Of a DNA stretch of 10,229 nucleotides, positions 1-6,194 are shown piece after piece. The notes under the pieces are model-generated. The model saw only the letters and a list, made by a program, of their open reading frames with translations, did not search any database and had not been told where the DNA came from. The position numbers and the translations under genes are program-made. The stretch is taken from assembly GCA_014381795.1 (NCBI GenBank), contig JACNKY010000259.1:1-10229 (forward strand), in the 5' to 3' direction. Position 1 is the first letter of the stretch. Every line of letters starts with the position of its first letter. This DNA is from Pseudomonadota bacterium (lineage in GTDB: Bacteria; SAR324; NAC60-12).

Positions 1-1
1 G

Positions 2-358
2 TCAGTAAAAGAACCGATTGATGTGCTGATTCTCTCAAACGTCATGCGTTCCGGGGTTACAAGTTTGCTGAAAAGCCTCTCCGCGCAACTAGCTGCGGAT
101 AACATTCGTCTCAATAATCTGATGCCAGGACGTATCAACACAGATCGAATCCGTAGTTTGGATGGGATAAATTCAAAAAAACAAGGAGTTCCTGTCGAGC
201 AAATTCAAGCGGCAAGCCATGTTCAAATTCCTTTGGGTCGTTACGGAACCATAGAAGAGTTTGGACGTTGCGGAGCTTTTTTACTCTCTGATGCTGCAAG
301 TTACATCACCGGTTCAAGTCTTGCCGTTGATGGTGGTGCTCTCAAAACAGTCTGGTAA
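2..358 (+). CDS. SDR-family oxidoreductase, C-terminal part (5' end outside window)
   Basis: This is the last 118 residues of a short-chain dehydrogenase/reductase. The frame is open to the left edge, so the Rossmann nucleotide-binding half (TGxxxGxG) lies outside the window. Visible marks are the helix after the active-site strand (SGVTSLLKSLSAQLAADNIRLNNLMPG), which matches the usual 'KxLAxELAxxxIRVNxxxPG' block, and the end block 'GRYGTIEEFGRCGAFLLSDAASYITGSSLAVDGG', the standard SDR C-terminus. These enzymes normally use NAD(P)H on alcohols, ketones or 3-oxoacyl thioesters in the cytoplasm; the substrate cannot be told here. Oddity: where most SDRs have YxxxK, this one reads LILSN (about bases 32-46), so Tyr and Lys are replaced by Leu and Asn. 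I recall a FabG-like subfamily with a similarly altered motif, so this need not mean decay. The frame ends in an intact TAA at 356-358. The family is secure; the function is not. Confidence 0.85.
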   Translation, partial: SVKEPIDVLILSNVMRSGVTSLLKSLSAQLAADNIRLNNLMPGRINTDRIRSLDGINSKKQGVPVEQIQAASHVQIPLGRYGTIEEFGRCGAFLLSDAASYITGSSLAVDGGALKTVW

Positions 359-391
359 TTAACGTTCAAGTTTTTTGCATTTCTGACGATA

Positions 392-402
392 TTAATGATC
401 AA
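392..402. repeat. 11-base direct repeat TTAATGATCAA, copy 1
   Basis: TTAATGATCAA occurs here and again at 477-487, 85 bases downstream, in the gap between the SDR gene and the acidic-hinge membrane protein gene. Each copy contains the palindrome TGATCA. Two copies in a 143-base non-coding gap could be a pair of regulator sites, or chance in AT-rich DNA. Confidence 0.35.
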
Positions 403-424
403 GAGGAATAGTTTGTTTAGCAGC

Positions 425-450
425 TTGGCTTTCTGTTTTGCGAAAGTCAG
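425..450 (+). other. Weak stem-loop in the gap downstream of the SDR gene
   Basis: TTGGCTTTC (425-433) can pair with GAAAGTCAG (442-450) around an eight-base loop, with two G-U wobbles. No run of T follows, so it is not a typical intrinsic terminator. It lies 67 bases after the SDR stop and could be an mRNA 3'-end structure or a leader element of the next gene. Support is only the pairing itself. Confidence 0.25.
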
Positions 451-476
451 TCTATTAACGGCGATAATTTCCATTT

Positions 477-487
477 TTAATGATCAA
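477..487. repeat. 11-base direct repeat TTAATGATCAA, copy 2
   Basis: This is the second copy of the repeat first seen at 392-402. It ends 14 bases before the chosen ATG of the next gene, just upstream of its ribosome binding site, where a bound regulator could affect expression. Confidence 0.35.
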
Positions 488-491
488 TCTC

Positions 492-496
492 AGAGG
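492..496 (+). promoter_or_regulatory. Ribosome binding site that decides the start of the next gene
   Basis: AGAGG lies five bases before the ATG at 502. An in-frame GTG at 496 overlaps this site and has nothing suitable upstream, so ATG 502 is the better start. It is one of only two recognisable Shine-Dalgarno-like sites in the window. Confidence 0.6.
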
Positions 497-501
497 TGCA
501 A

Positions 502-1278
502 ATGCCTGTCAATTATCTTAACTTATATCTTCTTGCCGTCTTCGGCGGACTTGCAGCAACAGTAGGTGGAATTGTGATCTGCTATGCCGGTATCTCTGAA
601 TCAAGTTATCTTGTTTATCGGGGTATGGAGCTCACAACCTATTATCTTGATAAAAATAAGCACGACCTGTATGTAAATGGGTTGATTTACAGTATAACTT
701 TCGGGATTGCCTTTTTGCTGTTGCTGGCAGTAATTGTGGTTCCAAGTCCAGGACAAATTCAAAAGCGGATGTCCACATCTCAGTTTGCGGGGGCAGCCGG
801 TGCAGGTTATCTCGGACCTTCTGGGGCGTCTGCACCTGTTGAACAATCTCCGGCAGCCGCGGGAGAAATGCCTGCAGAGGAGGATGAAGACTTTGAAATA
901 GAGCTTGAACCTGACATAGAATCATTTGATGAAGAAGAGGAAGAAGAAGAATCGGCACTTTCGGGTTCGGCTGATGATGATGATTCAGATGTAGTCTACG
1001 GTACAGGGCACATCACTGACAAGGCACACAGATCATTTATCCTCTCCAGTCCTGACAGTGCGGTCAAGTTCCTTATGCGTAAAGAACTTGACGGACGTCC
1101 CTTGAAATCATCGCAGGATGAAATATACGAAGGCTGGCAAACACGAGGACTTTCCAGAGGGAAATTGCGTAAACATTTTCTCAAGATCATGGAATGGGAC
1201 AGCATGCCTGAAATGGAAGTTAATGAAATTTACAACAAATTGAAAGATAAGGTATATGAAGTAAAACACACTGGCTAA
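502..1278 (+). CDS. Unrecognised membrane protein with two N-terminal helices and an acidic hinge
   Basis: This is a 258-residue protein that I do not recognise. Two hydrophobic segments are clear, at residues about 8-30 and 59-81, joined by a polar loop of about 28 residues. A Gly/Ala/Pro/Ser-rich stretch (about 95-122) follows, then a strongly acidic region (about 125-163) with a run of Glu around 144-150 and four Asp at 158-161. The last 85 residues (about 173-258) are mixed-charge, contain 'GWQTRGLSRGKLRKHF', and look like a small folded, probably helical domain. The layout suggests a membrane hairpin presenting a soluble domain on a flexible arm. No signal peptidase site or catalytic motif was seen. 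The MoxR-type ATPase starts 36 bases downstream on the same strand, so co-expression and possibly a shared process at the membrane are likely. An ATPase adaptor or substrate is one guess, not shown by the sequence. The gene itself is well supported by length, ribosome site and context. Confidence 0.8.
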   Translation: MPVNYLNLYLLAVFGGLAATVGGIVICYAGISESSYLVYRGMELTTYYLDKNKHDLYVNGLIYSITFGIAFLLLLAVIVVPSPGQIQKRMSTSQFAGAAGAGYLGPSGASAPVEQSPAAAGEMPAEEDEDFEIELEPDIESFDEEEEEEESALSGSADDDDSDVVYGTGHITDKAHRSFILSSPDSAVKFLMRKELDGRPLKSSQDEIYEGWQTRGLSRGKLRKHFLKIMEWDSMPEMEVNEIYNKLKDKVYEVKHTG

Positions 1279-1314
1279 AATAACTATCAACCAAACACTA
1301 AATAATTATCACAT

Positions 1315-2226
1315 ATGAGCTCAAAGCTTTTCAAAGGAACGCCTACTTATTTACTGGATTCAAAATTAAGTGAAGCTTTACACATTGCACGCTTGCTGGA
1401 AAAACCACTATTGCTTGAAGGTGAGCCCGGAACCGGCAAAACAAAACTTGCTCAGGAATTTGCAAAAAAAGAAAATCGACCCTTATTTGAGGTGCCGATT
1501 ACTTCAGAAAGCAAAGTTTCGCTCCTCGTTTCACGCTTCGATGAAGTTCAGCGCCTGATGGATACACAGGCTGCTGTTGCCAACGCCCAGATGAAACAAG
1601 CCGGAATTGACATGCAGATCGATACTGGCGGACGCAAAGTGGACAACTTGGAAGAATACGTCCATTTGGGACCACTCGCAGAAGCCTTCTCTACACCGGG
1701 ATCGGTTCTACTGCTGGATGAAATAGACAAGGCTCCACGTGAACTTCCCAACAATCTTTTGTTTTTACTCTCAGAACGTCGGATTGTTGTTCCAGAAACA
1801 CAGCAAACAATTGCCTGTGAACCTGGTAAGATGCCGATCATAGTAATAACATCCAACCATGAACAAGATTTGCCTGCTCCTTTTATTCGGCGTTGTATCT
1901 ACATGTATATCGAGTTTCCGCCACCGGAAAGATTGCGTGAAATTGTCCGTATGCATCACCCTGGAGCAAATAAAAAAATAGTCGCGGCAGCCATTGAAAT
2001 TTTCTATCAGTTACGTGAACTTGATTTGACCCGTAAACCTTCTACCAGTGAAATTTTAGATTGGATTTCATACCTCGTTCAGACAGATGTTCTTGATTCG
2101 AAAGTTGTTGAAAGACTGAAGGGTGCGCAAACTCTAGTTAAACATCGTGACGACCGTGAACTCTTAAGGGCAATCCAGGAAAAAGGTATTGAGGCTGCAA
2201 CCAGTCGAAAAACACCAAACTGGTAA
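1315..2226 (+). CDS. MoxR-type AAA+ ATPase
   Basis: This is a 303-residue cytoplasmic AAA+ ATPase. Walker A is GEPGTGKT (residues 36-43). Walker B is VLLLDEID (131-138), followed by KAPRELPNNLLFLLSERR, typical of the MoxR/CbbQ/chelatase-ATPase branch. Sensor 1 is the Asn of ITSN (178-181), and Arg192-Arg193 in 'PAPFIRRC' is the likely arginine finger. The C-terminal lid helices run from about 205 onward. MoxR ATPases usually form hexamers that remodel a partner complex, often together with a VWA-domain protein coded next door. No VWA gene is present here; the immediate partner is the unrecognised acidic-hinge membrane protein upstream. The start ATG has no Shine-Dalgarno sequence, but no better start exists, and the conserved fold begins near residue 10. 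PlsY follows after 25 bases. The AAA+ identity is very secure, the MoxR branch is likely, and the client is unknown. Confidence 0.88.
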   Translation: MSSKLFKGTPTYLLDSKLSEALHIARLLEKPLLLEGEPGTGKTKLAQEFAKKENRPLFEVPITSESKVSLLVSRFDEVQRLMDTQAAVANAQMKQAGIDMQIDTGGRKVDNLEEYVHLGPLAEAFSTPGSVLLLDEIDKAPRELPNNLLFLLSERRIVVPETQQTIACEPGKMPIIVITSNHEQDLPAPFIRRCIYMYIEFPPPERLREIVRMHHPGANKKIVAAAIEIFYQLRELDLTRKPSTSEILDWISYLVQTDVLDSKVVERLKGAQTLVKHRDDRELLRAIQEKGIEAATSRKTPNW

Positions 2227-2251
2227 AATATTTTCACCAATTCACTTAGAC

Positions 2252-2890
2252 ATGTTTCAAATTGCTTTCTTTATTTTTATCTTTTTACTTGGAAGCATCC
2301 CTTTCGGTTTGCTGATCAGCCGTTACTGGTTAAAAATTGACATTCGCCAACAAGGAAGCGGAAACATCGGCATGACAAACGTTATGCGGGTTGGTGGCAA
2401 ATTACCCGGAATTATGACTTTTGTGCTGGATTTCGGGAAAGGCAGTCTCGCCGTTTTACTGGCCCAAACAGTTTTTGCTATGTCCGAAACAGTTCCGGAA
2501 GATCGGCTGTTATTCCTCAGTATTACTGGGGTAGTTGTTGTATGCGGACATGTCTTTTCCGTTTTTCTCCGCTTTAAAGGTGGAAAAGGAATTTCGACTT
2601 TATTTGGAGTTTTAGCCGTTTTGAACTTCAGCATAGGTCTCACTGCTGCCTTGGTTTGGGCAGGCATGTTTTTATGGAAAAGGATTTCAAGTCTTTCCGC
2701 AATCACCATGCTGATGATCTTTCCGTGGTTATTTCTGCTAGTTCCATGGTTAGCAAATGAAACTCCTGTTTGGACTATGTTTTTCCTTTTTCTTCTGTTA
2801 TCATCACTACTAATTTTCAAGCATCGTGGAAATATTCAGCGTCTGCTAAAAGACCAAGAAGGCCAACTCAGTTCGAACAAAAAAGACTGA
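2252..2890 (+). CDS. plsY: Acyl-phosphate:glycerol-3-phosphate acyltransferase PlsY
   Basis: PlsY is an inner-membrane enzyme that transfers an acyl group from acyl-phosphate (made by PlsX) to glycerol-3-phosphate, the first step of phospholipid synthesis. The 212-residue product has the three conserved loops: GSIPFGLLISR (14-24), GSGNIGMTNVMRVGGKLPG (35-53) and GHVFSVFLRFKGGKG (99-113), the last holding the phosphate-binding KGGKG. HRGNI (191-195) near the end is also typical. Several hydrophobic spans give a polytopic layout. Small departures are GMTN where GATN is usual, and Ser103 where the GHxFP motif usually has Pro. The start at 2252 gives the normal family length of about 200 residues. 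A longer in-frame reading from 2189 would overlap the ATPase gene and add an unlikely hydrophilic leader. No Shine-Dalgarno sequence is visible. It is probably co-transcribed with the genes on either side. Confidence 0.95.
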   Translation: MFQIAFFIFIFLLGSIPFGLLISRYWLKIDIRQQGSGNIGMTNVMRVGGKLPGIMTFVLDFGKGSLAVLLAQTVFAMSETVPEDRLLFLSITGVVVVCGHVFSVFLRFKGGKGISTLFGVLAVLNFSIGLTAALVWAGMFLWKRISSLSAITMLMIFPWLFLLVPWLANETPVWTMFFLFLLLSSLLIFKHRGNIQRLLKDQEGQLSSNKKD

Positions 2891-2914
2891 CAACATTTTT
2901 CAAAAACGCCAAAA

Positions 2915-4060
2915 ATGAATCCACTCGCACCGCTATTATTTTTCTTCGGCAAGGATATGATCCGGCACATAATCCTTTTTTCAGGAATTGCAATCATTGC
3001 CTGGTTCATGACACTCAGCGGAATTGTCTGGGGGGGTTATTTATTGTGGATTTCACTTATCTTGATAGCCACTTTAATTATTTGGCGTGCAGGTGATTTT
3101 TTCTCTCCGGCAGCAACTTATATCCAAGATAAGCACGATATTCCACAGTCAATTAAAGCCGCAGTCATTGACGCAATCGCAAGCTCGTTTCCGGAGTTTT
3201 GTGTGGCCATTATTGCTGTAATATTGATTGGACGTGCCGAGGTTGGAATCTCTACAATCGTGGGTTCTGCACTTTATAACGTTCTTGTGATTCCTGCGGC
3301 AGCAGGATTGGTTGCTTCCAGTCCAATGGTCATCAGCCGGGAAGTTGTCTGGCGTGATAATATTTATTATCTTGGCGTAACTCTTTTACTCGGAGCAATG
3401 CTCTGGATGTTTCCAAATGAGTGGGGTGCTGGTGTAGCTGTCATCTTTTTGCTGGCCTACTTAGGTTATGTCTTTCTTCTTCACAGGGACTTCAAGAAAT
3501 CAAAAAAACAAGGTGCTGATTTTAAGGAAACAGAGATTTTGGAAACTAAGACTGCTGCTGATGATGCTGATGATGCTGATGAGCTGGAATTGACATCTGA
3601 AAAAAAGGCTTGGATGTGGGTTGCCGGTATGATGATTGTTATGGGAGGAGCATCTCACCTGTTGGTTGAAGCTTCACTTTCTCTCGGTGACATGTTGGGA
3701 ATTGACGCAGTTATCATGGGATTTGTCGTGATTGCCGCTGGAACATCAGTGCCAGATACCGCCCTCTCAGTCATCAGCGCTAAAAAAGGACATTACGATG
3801 CTGCCGTTTCAAATGTTTTCGGCAGTAACATTTTCGACATCTGCATTTGTTTAAGTATTCCTATTCTGCTCGCACTTGCCATGAGTGGCGAGCCAACCGC
3901 TATTGATCTGCCGCAATTGGGGTTGATCTGGAGCCTGATAGGCGCCACCTTCTTAGCGGTCTATTTCTTCTGGAGTAATAACTACACACTCACCAAATTA
4001 AAAGCAGGCACTATGGGCATGCTCTACCTGCTCATAATTTTAGTTTCATTTTCGTTTTAA
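2915..4060 (+). CDS. Ca2+/cation exchanger of the CaCA superfamily (NCKX/YrbG-like)
   Basis: This 381-residue inner-membrane antiporter has the two inverted alpha repeats of the CaCA superfamily. Alpha-1 spans about residues 79-130, with ASSFPE (89-94) and STIVGSALYNVLVIP (113-127). Alpha-2 spans about 265-318, with GTSVPD (276-281) and SNVFGSNIFD (299-308). Glu94 and Asp281 would be the ion-binding carboxylates. About ten hydrophobic spans are visible. A hydrophilic loop (about 191-231) separates the halves and carries an Ala-Asp-Asp repeat. The family exchanges Ca2+ for Na+ (some members K+ or H+). Alpha-2 resembles animal K+-dependent exchangers, which also have GTSVPD rather than GTSxPE, but the ions cannot be fixed from sequence. 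The ATG at 2915 is 24 bases after plsY; a second ATG at 2957 is possible, and neither has a well-spaced ribosome site. This is the last gene of the plus-strand run. Confidence 0.9.
   Translation: MNPLAPLLFFFGKDMIRHIILFSGIAIIAWFMTLSGIVWGGYLLWISLILIATLIIWRAGDFFSPAATYIQDKHDIPQSIKAAVIDAIASSFPEFCVAIIAVILIGRAEVGISTIVGSALYNVLVIPAAAGLVASSPMVISREVVWRDNIYYLGVTLLLGAMLWMFPNEWGAGVAVIFLLAYLGYVFLLHRDFKKSKKQGADFKETEILETKTAADDADDADELELTSEKKAWMWVAGMMIVMGGASHLLVEASLSLGDMLGIDAVIMGFVVIAAGTSVPDTALSVISAKKGHYDAAVSNVFGSNIFDICICLSIPILLALAMSGEPTAIDLPQLGLIWSLIGATFLAVYFFWSNNYTLTKLKAGTMGMLYLLIILVSFSF
3557..3583 (+). repeat. Nine-base tandem repeat coding Ala-Asp-Asp in the exchanger loop
   Basis: The unit GCTGATGAT is repeated twice exactly, and a third time with a single change (GCTGATGAG). 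It codes ADD-ADD-ADE at residues 215-223 in the acidic loop between the two halves of the exchanger. The unit is a multiple of three, so gain or loss of a copy would keep the frame. Confidence 0.75.
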
Positions 4061-4096
4061 ATCGTAAAGAATGGATCGTTCTTAGAACTGTCAAAT

Positions 4097-4204
4097 ATGA
4101 TTTCGCGTAGAGATTTGGGAGTGCGTGGGGCAAGTTCTCTCTCTCTCTTAGCTCTTGCGGAAATGTTGCCAAATCTCCCGGATGACACAGTACCACCATG
4201 GTGA
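4097..4204 (+). other. Possible 35-codon frame with a twin-arginine-like start, or gene remnant
   Basis: An ATG-TGA frame of 35 codons lies in the gap between the convergent exchanger and cobS genes. It begins MISRRDLGVRGASSLSLLAL, with SRRDL near the start followed by a mildly hydrophobic stretch. This resembles the twin-arginine leaders at the N-terminus of DUF1501-type and other Tat-exported proteins. It stops after 'PDDTVPPW', far too soon for such a protein. A TC tract (4136-4147) lies inside it. No ribosome binding site is visible and I could not continue it convincingly in another frame. It may be the stump of a lost Tat-exported protein gene, a very small peptide gene or coincidence. 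A 55-codon antisense frame crosses the same bases. Confidence 0.25.
4110..4177. repeat. Nested inverted repeat between convergent genes
   Basis: GAGATTTGG (4110-4118) is exactly complementary to CCAAATCTC (4169-4177). Inside it, GCAAG (4130-4134) pairs with CTTGC (4154-4158) around the pyrimidine-rich (TC)6 tract. The position between two converging transcripts suits a bidirectional 3'-end structure, but neither strand has a T-run directly after the stem, so a classical terminator is not supported. Confidence 0.3.
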
Positions 4205-4290
4205 CTGGGTCCTGAGTATCAGTTATTCTAAATAAAGCCCTGGCAGAAAGTATCTTTTTGAATAAAAATTATGTCTTGCATTGCCTGATT

Positions 4291-5079
4291 TCAAACACCG
4301 AGATTAGCTGTCAGGCCAAGATAAAAAACAACTTCACAAAACTGTTGAGTAGCGCCCAGAGAGTCACCGGTTACACCACCAAGTTTTCTTTTAAAAAGCA
4401 TTATTAATACCCACCAGACAATTACGACGGCCAGCAATGCCACCCAAACCTGATAGCCAATAAAAATCAACGGCAACAATCCAAAAGCCGCATTTACAAT
4501 TAGATCAATTCCAGAAAACTCAGTCATCGTTCCTGATTTGCTTTTTTCCGCATCCTGTACATAGGTTAAAAAATGGAGCTGTGAAATTGAAGCAAAGCGA
4601 CTCAAAGCATGTCCTGCAAACCAAACCAACGGCAAGATTTCAGTCTCAATTTGTAAAAGCGCAAAAAATTTCAACAGTATCAGAAACACTAAACCAAGTG
4701 CGCCGTAAGTCCCTATCCGTGAATCCTTCATGATCCGCAGTCTTTCTTCCGGAGTCCATCCACCGCCAAGTCCGTCGCAGGTGTCTGCAAATCCATCTTC
4801 GTGTAAAGCTCCGGTCAACAAAACAGCAGCAATCATTCCCAGCAAAACCGCAATCGGCAAAGTCATTTCAGGAAACGTCCATGACAAATCTACGAACAGC
4901 ATTTGCGCCAGCAGCCAAACTCCCACACTCACGCCTCCCGCAAGCCAACCCACGAGAGAAAAATATCTTGAGCCGTGAGAAGTCTTTGCTAAGTACCAGT
5001 TTGCAGGCAGCGGAATCCTACTATAAAATATGAAGGCTCCGGCGATACGCCGCATTTCCCGGACAAGTTTATTCTCCAT
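4291..5079 (-). CDS. cobS: Adenosylcobinamide-GDP ribazoletransferase (cobalamin synthase)
   Basis: This membrane enzyme joins adenosylcobinamide-GDP with alpha-ribazole (or its phosphate) to give adenosylcobalamin (or its phosphate), the last assembly stage. It is the E. coli-type CobS, called CobV in Pseudomonas denitrificans, not the chelatase subunit CobS. Counted from the ATG at 5079, the 262-residue product has FYSRIPLP (about 18-25), then GALHEDGFADTCDGLGGGWTPEE (about 90-112) with the metal-site acidic residues, MKDSRIGTYG (117-126) and GGVTGDSLGATQQ (about 234-246). Several hydrophobic spans fit the polytopic family. The ATG at 5079 overlaps the end of cobT by 11 bases, suggesting translational coupling. 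A GTG at 5091 would add four residues. No clear ribosome site precedes either. The C-terminus is complete. Confidence 0.95.
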   Translation of the reverse strand: MENKLVREMRRIAGAFIFYSRIPLPANWYLAKTSHGSRYFSLVGWLAGGVSVGVWLLAQMLFVDLSWTFPEMTLPIAVLLGMIAAVLLTGALHEDGFADTCDGLGGGWTPEERLRIMKDSRIGTYGALGLVFLILLKFFALLQIETEILPLVWFAGHALSRFASISQLHFLTYVQDAEKSKSGTMTEFSGIDLIVNAAFGLLPLIFIGYQVWVALLAVVIVWWVLIMLFKRKLGGVTGDSLGATQQFCEVVFYLGLTANLGV

Positions 5080-6115
5080 CAGCACGGTCACTCACACCGG
5101 CAGATTCAAAGGAAGCCATTTCGTTCAGAAAAGCGACTGCCGACTTCAGAAGAGGAAACGCGACTGCCGCTCCAGTTCCTTCACCTAAACGCATTCCTAA
5201 TGAAAGCAAGGGTTCTGCCTGCAAATATTTTAACATTGCGCCATGTCCAAGTTCATCCGACTGATGAGTAAATACCGCATATTCTCTAATTTCCGGAGCT
5301 ATCCTGGAAGCAGCTAGAAAAGCAGATGTTGCGATAAAACCGTCAATAAGTAAAATACGTCCCAAAACCGCCGATTCCAGCATTGCACCAACCATCATCG
5401 CAATTTCAAAACCTCCGAAAGTTGCCAGCACTTCTTGAGGTTGCTCATTTCCCGCATGCAGATCCAGTGCTTTCTGAAGTATTTCCCTTTTGCGTGCAAG
5501 TCCGGAATCATCAAGTCCGGTACCTTTGCCAACACAGTCTTCAAGCGGAAGTCCTGTTAAGCGCTGCATCAACGCCGAGGCTGAGGAGGTATTGCCGATT
5601 CCCATTTCGCCAAAACCAATTATGTTGCAATCTGTATCTGGAAGAGTTCTGCTCAGTTCAGCACCTTTTGTCAAAGCTTGCTCACATTCCGTTTTACTCA
5701 TTGCTGGAGTTTTCGCAAAGTTTTTTGTTCCCCGTCCAATTTTTGCCGCAATCAAGTCCGGATGTTGCTGTAAATCTCCTTTTACGCCTGCATCCACCAC
5801 ATGCAGACTAATACTGTGTTGCCGGCAAAACACATTGATCGCTGCACCTCCGCTAAGAAAATTTAGTACCATTTGCGCTGTTACTTCCTGAGGATATGGA
5901 CTTACTCCTTCCTCCGTAATTCCATGGTCTCCTGCAAAAACTAAAATACTCAGATTCCGAAGTTCTGGAGACAAAGTGTTTTGAATTCTTCCTAAATGTA
6001 AAGCCAGTGTTTCCAGCCTGCCTAACGAGCCTGGTGGTTTTGTTTTTGTGTCAATTTTCTGCTGTAGTTCATCAATCAACTTAGATGAAACTGAAGAAAT
6101 TGAAAAGGATGTCAT
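5069..6115 (-). CDS. cobT: Nicotinate-nucleotide:dimethylbenzimidazole phosphoribosyltransferase
   Basis: This cytoplasmic enzyme moves phosphoribose from nicotinate mononucleotide to the lower-ligand base (5,6-dimethylbenzimidazole), giving alpha-ribazole phosphate, which is the substrate for CobS next door. It is E. coli-type CobT (CobU in P. denitrificans). The 348-residue length is normal for the family. Motifs: KTKPPGSLGRLE (24-35), VFAGDHGITEEGVSPYPQEVT (59-79), GFGEMGIGNTSSASAL (167-182), FGGFEIAMMVGAML (233-246), HQSDELGHG (284-292) and the catalytic block RLGEGTGAAVAFP (309-321), whose Glu312 corresponds to the general base Glu317 of the Salmonella enzyme. The gene starts 70 bases after the ArsC-like gene and overlaps cobS. 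The ATG lacks a good ribosome site. A possible promoter sits just upstream, so cobT-cobS may be transcribed on their own as well as by read-through. Confidence 0.97.
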   Translation of the reverse strand: MTSFSISSVSSKLIDELQQKIDTKTKPPGSLGRLETLALHLGRIQNTLSPELRNLSILVFAGDHGITEEGVSPYPQEVTAQMVLNFLSGGAAINVFCRQHSISLHVVDAGVKGDLQQHPDLIAAKIGRGTKNFAKTPAMSKTECEQALTKGAELSRTLPDTDCNIIGFGEMGIGNTSSASALMQRLTGLPLEDCVGKGTGLDDSGLARKREILQKALDLHAGNEQPQEVLATFGGFEIAMMVGAMLESAVLGRILLIDGFIATSAFLAASRIAPEIREYAVFTHQSDELGHGAMLKYLQAEPLLSLGMRLGEGTGAAVAFPLLKSAVAFLNEMASFESAGVSDRADGE

Positions 6116-6164
6116 ATTGCTTTTCTATCCGTTTAAGTCACTTTTTGAATGATGATGTTTTTCG

Positions 6165-6194
6165 AGTATAACTTAGTATTTTTTATTAAGGCAA
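6165..6194 (-). promoter_or_regulatory. Possible sigma-70-like promoter for cobT-cobS
   Basis: Reading on the minus strand, TTGCCT (6194-6189, four of six consensus bases) is followed 18 bases later by TATACT (6170-6165, five of six). It overlaps the last codons of the ArsC-like gene and lies about 50 bases before the cobT ATG. The leader is too short for a cobalamin riboswitch. AT-rich DNA makes chance matches likely. Confidence 0.35.

Noticed and set aside
601..958. Minus-strand reading frames of 81 and 108 codons
   Set aside because: They lie opposite the acidic-hinge gene, carry no recognisable motif, and exist because the Glu/Asp-rich coding strand leaves few antisense stops.
2323..2820. 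165-codon minus-strand frame opposite plsY
   Set aside because: It is antisense to a gene with all PlsY motifs and has no motif of its own.
2770..3096. 108-codon plus-strand frame spanning the plsY-exchanger junction
   Set aside because: It overlaps two well supported genes in another frame and its translation resembles no family.
4070..4200. 55-codon minus-strand frame in the convergent gap (from ATG at about 4200)
   Set aside because: It has no ribosome site and no hydrophobic or family motif, runs into the 3' end of the exchanger gene, and competes with the slightly more suggestive plus-strand frame.
6116..6185. Cobalamin riboswitch upstream of cobT
   Set aside because: The 70-base gap is far too short for the roughly 200-base element, and no B12-box-like GCCACTG sequence was seen. 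The region upstream of cobN, a more likely place, is outside the window.
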